64,000 bases of DNA from Planctomycetota bacterium (GCA_963205185.1 CAUJHZ010000006.1:1-64000); one strand, 5' to 3'. Positions 36,527 to 45,621 are shown, numbered from the stretch's first letter. The notes: a model not told the origin generated them from the sequence alone. Program-made: numbers and translations.

Positions 36527-36919
36527 TCAGCCGCTGGGCGCGGTGGCCCAGGACCAGAAAGCATACAGCACGATGCCGATCTGGATGCCGACGATAATGC
36601 CGAGGATGAAGCGGAACTGGGGGTCGATGGTCTTGTGCCGCCGCCCGAGCATGACGATGATCCCGCCGACGCTGCCGCCGATGAGGCACAGCCAGAGCAG
36701 GGTGAGTTCGGGAATGCGCCGGCCGGGGTCGTTGAGCCGGCTCACGCGCTTGTCCCAGTAGAAGACCGCGCCCGTCAGGCCGGTGATGGTCATGAACCAC
36801 ACGAGCATCGGCCGCTCGGGAAAGAGCAGAAAGTGCAGGGCCGTGGCGATGATGAGAGCCGCAACGGTGAAGACCGCGGCCAGAATCATCGCCTTGCGAT
36901 GCCGATCAATCAGTCGCAT
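36527..36919 (-). CDS. DUF1294 family membrane protein
   Basis: 130 aa with about four membrane helices. The DUF1294 core is clear: YWDKRVSRLNDPGRRIPE, then LIGGSVGGIIVMLGRRHKT. Many relatives are fused to a cold-shock domain; this one is not. Function unknown. It lies 35 bp downstream of rny on the same strand. Confidence 0.88.
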   Translation of the reverse strand: MRLIDRHRKAMILAAVFTVAALIIATALHFLLFPERPMLVWFMTITGLTGAVFYWDKRVSRLNDPGRRIPELTLLWLCLIGGSVGGIIVMLGRRHKTIDPQFRFILGIIVGIQIGIVLYAFWSWATAPSG

Positions 36920-36954
36920 GCACGCGCCTTTCGCCGCGGCGGCCCGCGGTTACG

Positions 36955-38544
36955 TCAGGTCGCAAACTCGATCGCCCGCGTCTCGCGCAGGACGGTGACC
37001 TTGATCTCGCCGGGGAAAGTCATCTCCGCCGAAACGCGATGGGCGATGTTACGCGCGATGCCGAACGCGTCTGCATCGCTCACTCGCTGGGCATCGACGA
37101 TGACGCGCACCTCCCGGCCGGCCTGGATGGCGTACGCCTCGGCGACGCCTTCGTTTTCCTTGGCGATGCCTTCGAGCTGTTCGAGGCGCTGGATGTACTG
37201 CTCCATCGAGTCGCGCCGCGCGCCGGGGCGGGCGCCGCTGACGGCGTCGGCGGCCATGACGATGGGCGTATAGGGGCTGGTGGCGGGGATGTCGCCGTGG
37301 TGCCCGCCGACGGCGTTGAGGATCTCCTCGCGCTCGCCGTACTTGCGGCAGAAATCCATGCCGAGCTTGGGATGCGTTCCCTGCTGCTCGTGGTCCATGG
37401 CCTTGCCGATGTCGTGCAGGAATCCGCACCGGCGGGCGAGTTCGCCGTCGAGGCCGAGCTGGTCGGCGATGATCTGGCTCAGGAAGGCGACCTCGATCGA
37501 GTGCTTGAGCATGTTCTGGCCGTAGGACGTGCGGAAGTGCAGTTTGCCCATGGCCTCGATGATCTTGGGATGCAGCCCGCCGAGCTTGACTTCGTTGGCC
37601 GCATCCCGCCCGTGGCGGATGATCCGCTCTTCGACGTTCTTCTGCACGGAAGCGACGATTTCATCGATGCGGGTGGGGTGAATCCGCCCGTCTTCGAGCA
37701 GCTTCTGCAGCGACTCGACGGCGATGGTCTGGCGGACTTTGTCGAAGCAGGACACGCTGATGACGCCGGGGGTGTCGTCGACGAGGACATCCACGCCCGT
37801 GGCCCGCTCGATGGCACGGATATTTCGCCCCTCGCGGCCGATGATGCGGCCTTTCATGTCGTCGCTGGGGATGGCCACGCTGCGGACGGTGGTTTCGGTG
37901 GTGAACTCGCCGGCGTAGCGCTGCACCGCCTGGAGGAGGATCTCCTGCCCCCGTGTGCGGGCGGCCTCTTCGATCTCCGCGTAGCGCTTCAGGGCGATCT
38001 GATTCACTTCCTGCTGGCACTCATCTTCGACGCGCTGCAGGAGCATGTCCCGAGCCTGGTCGCGCGTCAGCCCAGAAACCTGCGCCAGCCGGTTTTTCTG
38101 CTCTTCGAGGACTTTTTCGGCTTCAGAGAGCGATTGCGCGGCCGACTCTTCCTGCCGGGCGACCACCTTGGCCCGATCATCGAGGTGCCGTTCCTTGACG
38201 TCCAGCGTCTCAAGTTTGCGATCGAGCATGTCCTCGCGCTTGGTGAGGCGGCGTTCGTGGTCCCGGAGTTCCTCACGGGCCTTGTTGGCTTCGGCATCGG
38301 CCTGCTGGCGGAGTTCGATGGTCTTGCGTTCGGCTTCGAGGATGATTTTTTCGCGGGCGGTCTCGGCCTCGCGCTGGGCGCTCTCGGCGATTCGGCGGGC
38401 CTCCTCGCGGGCGGCGCTGATGGTGTTGCGCGTGAGCACCTGGATGGCGACGGCCCCGAGGGCGGCGCCGGCGATCAGCGCCACGACCGCGCCGACGATG
38501 GTCGTCGTCGTGATCTGGGCCAGATTCAGAAGATGTGTTCCCAC
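36955..38544 (-). CDS. rny: Ribonuclease Y
   Basis: 529 aa endoribonuclease that starts mRNA decay at the membrane. An N-terminal membrane helix (TTTIVGAVVALIAGAALGAV) is followed by a long coiled coil to about residue 200, a KH domain (GRIIGREGRNIRAIERATG) and an HD domain with metal ligands HDIGKAMDHE. Length matches the family. GTG 38544 follows AAGGACTCAAG. The upstream region to 39061 contains no other gene I can support. Confidence 0.96.
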   Translation of the reverse strand: MGTHLLNLAQITTTTIVGAVVALIAGAALGAVAIQVLTRNTISAAREEARRIAESAQREAETAREKIILEAERKTIELRQQADAEANKAREELRDHERRLTKREDMLDRKLETLDVKERHLDDRAKVVARQEESAAQSLSEAEKVLEEQKNRLAQVSGLTRDQARDMLLQRVEDECQQEVNQIALKRYAEIEEAARTRGQEILLQAVQRYAGEFTTETTVRSVAIPSDDMKGRIIGREGRNIRAIERATGVDVLVDDTPGVISVSCFDKVRQTIAVESLQKLLEDGRIHPTRIDEIVASVQKNVEERIIRHGRDAANEVKLGGLHPKIIEAMGKLHFRTSYGQNMLKHSIEVAFLSQIIADQLGLDGELARRCGFLHDIGKAMDHEQQGTHPKLGMDFCRKYGEREEILNAVGGHHGDIPATSPYTPIVMAADAVSGARPGARRDSMEQYIQRLEQLEGIAKENEGVAEAYAIQAGREVRVIVDAQRVSDADAFGIARNIAHRVSAEMTFPGEIKVTVLRETRAIEFAT

Positions 38545-39061
38545 CTTGAGTCCTTTCAGCCGGCTTTTCGCGGCCTTCGAGGGCGCGCGAAAACTCGCCG
38601 GAGAGACGCCGGGTGGTCATCAGGGTTGGCTGGTCGACGGTCGCCCGAAGAACGACCTGTGCAGGGGGACGAGAATTGATTCAGCCTTGATCGGCGATGC
38701 TCATCATCTCATCTGTCTCGCTGATCCTCGTACAAAGCCGCTTGCCGATTGCGCATCATCGTTCCGAAAGGAGGCGCCCGATTGCGTCAATTCCAGACGC
38801 GAGCACCCGCTGCAACAGGATTCTTCAGGCTGTCGATGCTCCGGGCGCAGCGCCAGGAGCAGGCCGACCGGCCACTCACAGTAGACTGACCACCAGACGA
38901 TGTGCCTGGTTCCGGGTCGTGCGTCCTTCCAACTCACTCGACACGACCTCACCCTAAATCTAGGCAATCTTCCCGAAACCGGCAACCACCGCCGAGCGAC
39001 GTTTCTATGCTTGCCGGTTCTCCAGACGCCTTCCCCCCGCGCCGAGCCGCGAAACGAGACC
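38545..39061. other. 517-bp intergenic region between rny and the M19 dipeptidase
   Basis: Divergent promoter region. A strong hairpin (38838-38860, arms GCTCC/GGAGC extended by GGC/GCC) stands out. A 65-codon minus-strand reading frame covers it but has no start signal or recognisable similarity. I cannot assign an RNA or protein gene here. Confidence 0.4.
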
Positions 39062-40075
39062 ATGAGCCCCAGCACCGGACCGTGGTTCGACGGACATCTT
39101 GATCTGGCCTGCATGGCCCTCGAAGGCCGCGATCTCGCGCAGCCGCTCGAATCGGCCTCCGGCCCGCCCCAACCGGCCGCCGTGACGCTGCCGAGCCTGG
39201 CCGAAGGTCGCGTTACACACTTCCTGGCGACGCTGTACACCGGGCTGGGCACCGAGGGACCATGCGGCTACTCCGACGGCGGCGACCTCGACACGCCGCA
39301 TCGCGCCGGGCGGGCCCAGCTGGAGGTGTACCACGCGCTCGTGGCGGCGGGCCGCCTGAGGCTGATCCGCAGCGCCGGCGACCTCGACGAGCCGGCCCAA
39401 CTCCCCGCCGCGATGCTGCTTATGGAGGGCGCCGACCCAATCCGCACGCCCGATGAGGCGGACTGGTGGTTCGAGCAGGGGGTCCGCGCCGTTGGCCTGA
39501 CCTGGGCTCGCGGCACCCGGTACGCCGGGGGCAACGCGGCGCCCGGCCCGCTCACCCCTCCCGGCCGGACGCTCGTGAAGCGGCTGGACCGCCTCGGCAT
39601 GATCCACGACCTGTCGCACCTCGCCGACGAAGCCGCACGGGAGCTGCTCGATCTCGCAGCCGGGCCGGTGATGGCGAGCCATTCCAATGCGCGAGCGATC
39701 TGTCTCGGCCACAGCCAGCGGAACCTGCCTGATGATCTGATCAACGCGATCGCCGCGCGAGGCGGTGTCATCGGCCTCAATCTCTTCAGCCTGTTTCTGA
39801 TCAGCGATGGCGACCGGCGGCGGGCGACGGTGGATGAGGCCGTGCTTCACCTCGAGCACATCGCGCAAACGGCGGGCCGCGACGACGTCGTGGCCCTGGG
39901 CAGCGACATGGATGGCGGCTTTGGCGCCGACCGCCTGCCGCGCGGCATCAACACCCCGGCGGACCTGCACCTGCTCGCGGACGCGCTGAGCAGCCGCGGC
40001 TGGAGCGAAGAGGCGATCGCGGGCTTCCGCTTTGAGAACTGGCGCCAGTTCCTGAAGCGCGCTCTGCCAAAGTAG
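39062..40075 (+). CDS. M19-family dipeptidase (membrane dipeptidase type)
   Basis: 337 aa TIM-barrel zinc hydrolase. Metal ligands are visible: DGHLDLA (His, Asp), the bridging Glu in LLMEGADPI, and His in IHDLSHLADEA and VMASHSNARAIC. The C-terminal Asp is in LGSDMDGGFG. These enzymes cleave dipeptides, sometimes D-amino acid ones. No signal peptide is seen, so it is probably cytoplasmic. ATG 39062 is chosen because conservation begins there, although the frame stays open to 38900. It is convergent with the M48 lipoprotein (6-bp gap). Confidence 0.87.
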   Translation: MSPSTGPWFDGHLDLACMALEGRDLAQPLESASGPPQPAAVTLPSLAEGRVTHFLATLYTGLGTEGPCGYSDGGDLDTPHRAGRAQLEVYHALVAAGRLRLIRSAGDLDEPAQLPAAMLLMEGADPIRTPDEADWWFEQGVRAVGLTWARGTRYAGGNAAPGPLTPPGRTLVKRLDRLGMIHDLSHLADEAARELLDLAAGPVMASHSNARAICLGHSQRNLPDDLINAIAARGGVIGLNLFSLFLISDGDRRRATVDEAVLHLEHIAQTAGRDDVVALGSDMDGGFGADRLPRGINTPADLHLLADALSSRGWSEEAIAGFRFENWRQFLKRALPK

Positions 40076-40081
40076 CCTCGG

Positions 40082-41044
40082 CTATTTCACTTCCAGCTTC
40101 CGGCAGTGTGCGCACCACGTTCCCGGATGCGCGAGCAGGGCGGCAAACATGTCTCGCTCGCCGCCCGTTGCATCGGCTTTTTTCCGCTCGCGCGCGAGCG
40201 CTTCGAGGCGCGGCACCGCGATGCGCTGGAACCGCTCTTCGTGGAAGGACAGGTTCAGGTTGTTGTCCGCGTTCGAATAGATGTTGCGCATGTCTTCCCG
40301 GATGCGCTCGATGCGAGTATCCGGATATGGGTGGGTGCTGAGGAACTCGGGCGCGGTGGCGCCTCCTCCTTCGTTCATGGCGTCGAGCAGGATCTGCATC
40401 ACCTGCATCTGGGCCCGCGGGTTGTAGCCGGCGCGCGCCATGTAGCGCATGCCCAGGTGGTCGGCTTCGCTCTCCTGGTCGCGACTGAATTTGAGCAGGA
40501 AGCCCTGCCCGCCAACGCCGACGATCGTCGGGATGTACTTGGCGACGCTGTCGCTGTTTCGTGTGCCGATGGCGGCGGCCGTGACTCCAATCTGCAGCCC
40601 AATCGCCTGGCTCATGCGCTCGTTGACGTGCTGTGCCGTCACGTGGCCGATTTCGTGGCCGAGCACGCCGGCCAGTTGGGCCTCGTTGGTCATGCGCTCC
40701 ATCAGACCGCGCGACATGAAGACCTTGCCGCCCGGCAGGGCGAACGCATTGATGACGTCGCTGTCGAGCAGGGTGAACTCCCACGGATTGTTCGGGTTGT
40801 CACCCTCGGTGTGCGGCGTGAGTCTGCCGCCGACTTCGCTCACGTACTCGCGGAGCACCGCGTCCGGCACTTCCCCGCCGTACTCCTTGATGAGTTCGGG
40901 CATCGCCTCTTCACCGAGCGCAATCTCCTGCTCGTGCGAAAGCACGATCAGTTGCGAGCGACCGGTGGCTTCGTTCGTGCGGCAGCCGGTCAGGCTCAGG
41001 GCCGTCATCAGGGCCAGACCGGCCAGTGCGTTCAGAATTCGCAT
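40082..41044 (-). CDS. M48-family metalloprotease, lipoprotein
   Basis: 320 aa. A lipobox (LSLTGC, Cys at residue 21) marks an outer-envelope lipoprotein. The zinc site is HEIGH at residues 130-134, with the third ligand in ESEADHLG. It is similar to BepA/LoiP-type proteases that act in envelope quality control. A C-terminal WCAHC motif is an unusual addition. ATG 41044 is preferred over 41050 because GGGAGG then lies at 6-nt spacing. Confidence 0.9.
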   Translation of the reverse strand: MRILNALAGLALMTALSLTGCRTNEATGRSQLIVLSHEQEIALGEEAMPELIKEYGGEVPDAVLREYVSEVGGRLTPHTEGDNPNNPWEFTLLDSDVINAFALPGGKVFMSRGLMERMTNEAQLAGVLGHEIGHVTAQHVNERMSQAIGLQIGVTAAAIGTRNSDSVAKYIPTIVGVGGQGFLLKFSRDQESEADHLGMRYMARAGYNPRAQMQVMQILLDAMNEGGGATAPEFLSTHPYPDTRIERIREDMRNIYSNADNNLNLSFHEERFQRIAVPRLEALARERKKADATGGERDMFAALLAHPGTWCAHCRKLEVK

Positions 41045-41122
41045 GCTCATCCTCCCTGAGGGTTGTCCACTTCGATTCTAAGCGCGGCAGGTGGCCGGCG
41101 GGCGCACAGCGCCGCCCAACAC

Positions 41123-41128
41123 TATGAT
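41123..41128 (+). promoter_or_regulatory. -10 box, probably leaderless start of ubiE/menG
   Basis: TATGAT ends 5 nt before GTG 41134. No Shine-Dalgarno sequence is present. Confidence 0.45.
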
Positions 41129-41133
41129 CTCGC

Positions 41134-41922
41134 GTGCCCACGACCGCCGAGCCAACTTCCGATTCCGTCGCCTGGGATGAGACGCATCTGGCAGATCCGC
41201 ATTCCGAGTCGGACAAGGCCCGGCGCGTCAATGCGATGTTTGATGCCATCGCGGACAGTTATGACCTGAACAATCGGTTGCACTCGCTGTGGCGCGACCA
41301 GGCGTGGCGCCGCAAAGCGGTGCGGCTGGCCGAGGTAAAGCCGGGCGTGGATGACGTGGTGGATGTTGCATGCGGGACGGGTGATCTGTCGTTCGCCTTT
41401 GCCCGCGCCCGCCCGCGCAGCGTGATCGGCATCGACTTCGTGCCGCGCATGATCCGCCTCGCGCAGGAAAAGGCGGTGCGGCGGGACTGTCCACTCACGC
41501 CCACGTTTCGCGTCGGCGACGCCATGCGGCTCGACCTGCCGGATGCCTGCTGCGACGTCGTCTCGATCGCCTTTGGCATCCGCAACGTGTCCGATCCACA
41601 GAAGGCCATCGATGAGTTCCGGCGGATTCTGCGCCCCGGCGGTCGGCTGGTCATCCTCGAGTTCAGCACACCGACCAATGGGCTGATGGGCGGGCTGTAC
41701 CACTTCTATTTCCACCAGGTCATGCCGCGCACGGCGACGTGGATCAGCCGCGATCGCAGCGGGGCCTATAAGTACCTGCCGCGCTCCGTTTCGACGTTTG
41801 TGACGCGGGAGCGCATGGTGGAGATGATGCGCTGCGCCGGTTTCGAGGATGTGAAGCCGCATCCCATGACGCTGGGCATCTGCGTGGCGTACGTCGGCCG
41901 CGTGCCCGCAACGTCCGCCTAA
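41134..41922 (+). CDS. ubiE: Demethylmenaquinone/ubiquinone C-methyltransferase
   Basis: 262 aa SAM-dependent methyltransferase. Family motifs are VNAMFDAIADSYDLNNRLHS, the SAM loop VVDVACGTGDLSFAFA, AFGIRNVSDPQKAIDEFRR and ILEFSTPTNGL. It methylates the quinone ring in respiratory quinone synthesis; menaquinone is the more likely product in this lineage (MenG role). The start is GTG 41134 with no Shine-Dalgarno sequence and a TATGAT box just before it. Confidence 0.93.
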   Translation: MPTTAEPTSDSVAWDETHLADPHSESDKARRVNAMFDAIADSYDLNNRLHSLWRDQAWRRKAVRLAEVKPGVDDVVDVACGTGDLSFAFARARPRSVIGIDFVPRMIRLAQEKAVRRDCPLTPTFRVGDAMRLDLPDACCDVVSIAFGIRNVSDPQKAIDEFRRILRPGGRLVILEFSTPTNGLMGGLYHFYFHQVMPRTATWISRDRSGAYKYLPRSVSTFVTRERMVEMMRCAGFEDVKPHPMTLGICVAYVGRVPATSA

Positions 41923-42091
41923 CGCCTCCCACCGAGCCGGACAGCACCGTTACCGGACACACTTTCGCCCTGTCCAGAGGGGTCGGCGGTTGCGTCGATG
42001 AACCTCTCTCCAGGCGGGGCGGCGTCGCGAGAGTTGATGCCGCGTCAATCGGTGGGCCCGCCAGATCGAACGGGACGGTTTCACAGGAGAC

Positions 42092-42799
42092 ATGGCAGTG
42101 AACAAGGAAGTATTGATCGAGCGGCTCTTCCAGACCCTCATCTCGGGCGATCGGGCCGGATCGCGCGGCATCGTAAACGAGACCATCGAGATGGGCGTGC
42201 CCGCGGAAGAACTGCTCTCGGAGATCTTCTGGCCGACGCTCAATCTCGTTCAGAAACTCTTCCGCGCCGATCAGCTCTCCTGCCTGTCACATCACTTCGC
42301 GACGCGCATCATGCGCTCGCTCGCGGACCAGGCGCAGACGCGGCTGAGAGTCTCGCCGTCCAACGGCAAGCGCATCCTCATCGCGTGCGGCGGCACGGAA
42401 CAGGATGAACTCGCCGCCTCCATGGCCGTTGATCTCATCGAAGCCGGCGGCTTCGAAGTGGCCTTCGCCGGCGGCGGCGTGCCGTTTGATGAGATCATGG
42501 CGCGCGTCGGGGAAGACCGCCCGGACATCCTGCTGCTCTTCTCCTCAGCCGCGAAGGACCTGCCCGAGATCCGTCGCCTCATCGACGAACTGCACGAAGT
42601 GAACGTGTGCCCCGAGATGCAGATCGTCGTCGGCGGCGGGGTGTACGGCCGGGCCGAGGGGCTGGCCGAAGAGATCGGCGCCGATCTCTACGTTCCCGAA
42701 CTGGGCCAGGTCGTCGATCTGTTGCTCGAGCAGAACACGAAGCGCGCCCGCAGCGATCAGCGCACCGTCGGCCGCAAGCGCCGCGCGAAAGTGGCGTGA
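42092..42799 (+). CDS. B12-binding-fold regulator-like protein lacking the cobalamin His
   Basis: 235 aa. An N-terminal helical bundle of the B12-binding_2 type (residues 1-90) is followed by a Rossmann-like domain (ILIACGGTEQDELAASMAVD, then VAFAGGGVPFDEIMARV and QIVVGGGVYGRAEGLAEEIG). The DxHxxG motif that supplies the lower cobalt ligand is absent: the matching stretch reads EQDELAA. It therefore may not bind cobalamin in the usual way. No DNA-binding domain is seen. CAGGAG lies before ATG 42092. A strong terminator follows. Confidence 0.8.
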   Translation: MAVNKEVLIERLFQTLISGDRAGSRGIVNETIEMGVPAEELLSEIFWPTLNLVQKLFRADQLSCLSHHFATRIMRSLADQAQTRLRVSPSNGKRILIACGGTEQDELAASMAVDLIEAGGFEVAFAGGGVPFDEIMARVGEDRPDILLLFSSAAKDLPEIRRLIDELHEVNVCPEMQIVVGGGVYGRAEGLAEEIGADLYVPELGQVVDLLLEQNTKRARSDQRTVGRKRRAKVA

Positions 42800-42827
42800 T
42801 CTGACGGATCAGCACGAACCAACCAAC

Positions 42828-42864
42828 GGCCGCGGATCACTTCCGATCCGCGGCCTGTTTTTTT
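42828..42864 (+). terminator. Intrinsic terminator
   Basis: A perfect 11-bp stem (GGCCGCGGATC at 42828-42838, complement at 42845-42855) with a 6-nt loop is followed by TGTTTTTTT. It ends transcription of the gene at 42092. Confidence 0.93.
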
Positions 42865-42950
42865 GCCCCGTGGCCCGACTTTACCCTTGGCGCCGCGGCC
42901 GAGTTCCGGTACCATGCGCGTCGTGCGCCGCGGCGCACAGGAGGAGAGCC

Positions 42951-44453
42951 ATGGCCGGATCGCATCGCGCCGTCGTCATTGTCATCACCCTCGCGCTGTT
43001 CACCATCGCAGCGCGGGCGGGGGACATTCACGTTCCGCGCGACCAACCCGATATCCAGGCGGGAATCGACGCCCCGGCGCCGGGGCAGACGGTGGTGGTA
43101 GCCGATGGGGTCTGGTCGGGGCGCGGCAACAGCAACCTGACATTCCGCGGCAAGGCGATCACCGTGCGCTCGGAGAACGGCGCCGAGTTGTGCACCATCG
43201 ATGCGCTGCGCAACGGCTCGGTCGTGCTCTTCAATTCGCGCGAGGGGCGAGGGTCCACTCTCGCAGGCTTCACGATCCGCGGCGCCACGCAGTCGGGCGT
43301 TCAGTGCACCGGCAGCGGGCCCACCATTCGCGCCTGCGTGCTTGATGACAACTGGAACGGGCTTTTCGGCGGCGGACTGCTGGTGCAGAGCGGCGCATCA
43401 CCGCTGCTCGAGCAGTGCACGTTCAGCCGCAACCTCGCGGGCATGGGGGCCGGCGCGTACGTGGGTGGCTCCACGGCTGAGTTTCGCCAGTGCACGTTCG
43501 ACGGCAATCGCTGCGACATCCTCGGCGGTGGGGGGCTGGCCTCGGCCGACGGCGCCGACGTGACCGTCGTCGATTCGATCTTTCACGACAACCAGGCGAT
43601 CGGCTTCTCCGGCAATGGTTCAGGCATGCTCATCACGCGCGCCGGCGGCACGATCATCAACAGCCTGTTCTATCGCAATACCGCCAACTTCATCGGCGGG
43701 GGCATCTCATCCGTGCTCAGCACGACGCGCATCATCAACTCGACGCTTTCGGAGAATTCGGCGGCAACATCGGGCAGCGGCATCTACGCCGACGGCGACG
43801 TCACCATCGAGAACACCATCTGCTGGAACAACGTGGTCGATGAGATCTACGTCGCCGGCGGCAATCCAGCGGTGCGCTACAGCCTGATCACGGGCGGCTG
43901 GCCGGGAGAAGGCAATCGCGCGGACGATCCGCGCTTTGTCGATCCGGCACAGAACGACTTTCGCCTCGGCGCCGGCTCGCCGGCCATTGACGCCGGCGAC
44001 AGTGATGCCCTGCCGCCCGAAGTCCTGACCGATCTGGCAGGCGAAGCGCGCTTCGTTGATGATCCATCGACGCCCGACACGGGGCGCGGTACGCCGCCGA
44101 TCGTCGACATCGGCTGCCATGAATTCCAGCCCGGCGGCGGATTCCGACTGACGATTGTCGGCGACTGCCCCGGCCGCGTTTCGATGCAGTGGGCAAACGC
44201 TACTCCTGAGCGCCAGATGGGCGTCGTCTATGCGCGCAACACGGGAAACTTCCTCGTGCCGCGCGGCCAGTGCAGCGGGACGCGCCTGGGCCTGGGCGCC
44301 AGCCAACTGCAACTCGTGGCGACTCTGCCGACCGGAAACGGCAACGGGCAGGTGGGGTCAACCATCGGCACGGGCGTGTGCGGCGGATATGTGCAGTTAG
44401 TGGTCGCCGACGGTCAGCCGTGTGCGACCAGCAACGTCGCGCAGCTGCCGTGA
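42951..44453 (+). CDS. Secreted right-handed parallel beta-helix protein with shared C-terminal module
   Basis: 500 aa. A signal peptide (AVVIVITLALFTIAARAG) is followed by a pectate-lyase-like beta-helix with short repeated turns (VPRDQPDIQAGIDAPAPGQT, TIRACVLDDNWNG, IINSLFYRNTANFIGGG, IINSTLSENSAATSGSG). After the DIGCHEF end of the helix comes a 90-residue module with Cys pairs, ending CATSNVAQLP. No enzymatic residues are evident. AGGAGGAGAG lies before ATG 42951. The 3' end overlaps the convergent LeuC-like gene by 57 bp. Confidence 0.87.
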   Translation: MAGSHRAVVIVITLALFTIAARAGDIHVPRDQPDIQAGIDAPAPGQTVVVADGVWSGRGNSNLTFRGKAITVRSENGAELCTIDALRNGSVVLFNSREGRGSTLAGFTIRGATQSGVQCTGSGPTIRACVLDDNWNGLFGGGLLVQSGASPLLEQCTFSRNLAGMGAGAYVGGSTAEFRQCTFDGNRCDILGGGGLASADGADVTVVDSIFHDNQAIGFSGNGSGMLITRAGGTIINSLFYRNTANFIGGGISSVLSTTRIINSTLSENSAATSGSGIYADGDVTIENTICWNNVVDEIYVAGGNPAVRYSLITGGWPGEGNRADDPRFVDPAQNDFRLGAGSPAIDAGDSDALPPEVLTDLAGEARFVDDPSTPDTGRGTPPIVDIGCHEFQPGGGFRLTIVGDCPGRVSMQWANATPERQMGVVYARNTGNFLVPRGQCSGTRLGLGASQLQLVATLPTGNGNGQVGSTIGTGVCGGYVQLVVADGQPCATSNVAQLP

Positions 44454-45608
44454 CCCGATGCGACCGTGCAGAGCGATGCGCGCCGCCGTGATGGGGCTGG
44501 CCGTGAGCACGCGCGCTGCTCGCCGCGTGCTCACGTTTGCGACTGCGGTGGCGACGACCGTGAGCCGCTCGCTATCGCTTTGCGGCCGGCTCATGTCACC
44601 GATGGCGTTTACGCACGCTGCGCAGCCCGGCAGGCCGAGATCGCAGCCGGCCTCGCGGAACACGGTTTCGAGATCGGGTCCATCCTCGCCCAGCCGCACC
44701 TGTTTGAGCAGGTGAAGGTCGCGCATCGACGCGGGCGCGATCACGGTGGGCACGTGCACCCGCTGGCCCGCAAGCACCTCCGCCGCGAGCCGCAGGTCGG
44801 CGACCGAGCCTGTGGTGCACGACCCGATGTAGACCCGATCGACATCCGTCGGCTCGAATGATTCGAGCGCGTGGACGTGGTCGCCTTCGCCCAGGGCAGG
44901 CGCGATGGCGGCGGCGTCTATCCACGTCGCGCCTTCACGGTCGGCCGAGCGCATGACGGTGATGTTCTGCGCCGGGCTGTCGCCCAGCAACAGTGCGCAC
45001 AATCCGGCAAGCGATGCATCTTCATGATGCTGCGGCCAGTCGATGCACGCCCACACGCCGGGGCGGATCAGCGGCCGCATAACGATGGCCAGATCATGCA
45101 CCGTCACGCCGGGTGGGAGTTCGCCATCGATCACGATTGGCTGCACGGGCGGGCGGCACGCCCAGGTGCGGCCCGTTGCGAGCAGCGCCGCCACGTCCGC
45201 CGGTTGAACGACCATGGACACGCAGCCGCGCGCGGCTGCGGCCGGGTCAGCCTTGCGGGTCGTTGCGATGAGCCACTCGCGCCCGGCCGGAGCGAGCGGC
45301 GCGCAGCCGTCGTCGCAGCCGCCGATCTGGTGCGTGAAGATGAGTTCGTGCTGAGCGGCGAAGGCCTGCAGCGCCTCGTGGGCCGCAGCGCGATCAGGCA
45401 GAGCGGTTTCCAGATCGATGCCGGACACGACATGCACCCGATCGGGCCGCGCGAGAGCGGCATGCGCGCCGAACTGCTCGACGAGCAGCCGCAAGGCCGC
45501 CGGGCCGTGCAGATCATCCAGGATCACCAGATCCGGCTCGATCCAGATCGCCGGCGCCGGTCCTTCAGGCTGGCCTGATTCGAACAACTTGCGCAGCGCT
45601 TCGCTCAT
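44397..45608 (-). CDS. Divergent aconitase/LeuC-like iron-sulfur protein
   Basis: 403 aa, shorter than LeuC (about 466). The three iron-sulfur Cys are still present in GSCTTGSVADLRLAAEVL and GLPGCAACVNA. The catalytic Arg region that reads SNRNFEGRQG in LeuC is here VANVSTRRAARV, and the N-terminal half is compressed. It may bind a cluster but have a changed substrate or no dehydratase activity. No LeuD-type small subunit is seen nearby. A TAGAAT box lies 7 nt before ATG 45608. Confidence 0.75.
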   Translation of the reverse strand: MSEALRKLFESGQPEGPAPAIWIEPDLVILDDLHGPAALRLLVEQFGAHAALARPDRVHVVSGIDLETALPDRAAAHEALQAFAAQHELIFTHQIGGCDDGCAPLAPAGREWLIATTRKADPAAAARGCVSMVVQPADVAALLATGRTWACRPPVQPIVIDGELPPGVTVHDLAIVMRPLIRPGVWACIDWPQHHEDASLAGLCALLLGDSPAQNITVMRSADREGATWIDAAAIAPALGEGDHVHALESFEPTDVDRVYIGSCTTGSVADLRLAAEVLAGQRVHVPTVIAPASMRDLHLLKQVRLGEDGPDLETVFREAGCDLGLPGCAACVNAIGDMSRPQSDSERLTVVATAVANVSTRRAARVLTASPITAARIALHGRIGSRQLRDVAGRTRLTVGDH

Positions 45609-45615
45609 GCGCGGG

Positions 45616-45621
45616 ATTCTA
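45616..45621 (-). promoter_or_regulatory. -10 box, probably leaderless start of the LeuC-like gene
   Basis: On the minus strand TAGAAT ends 7 nt before ATG 45608. No Shine-Dalgarno sequence is present. Confidence 0.4.

Noticed and set aside
38545-38900. 6S RNA or ZapA gene upstream of rny
   Set aside because: In some bacteria these genes sit here, but I found neither the long 6S-type pairing with a central bubble nor a ZapA motif.
38704-39252. Minus-strand gene of up to 182 codons upstream of rny
   Set aside because: It overlaps the M19 dipeptidase start, has no recognisable domain and no start signal.
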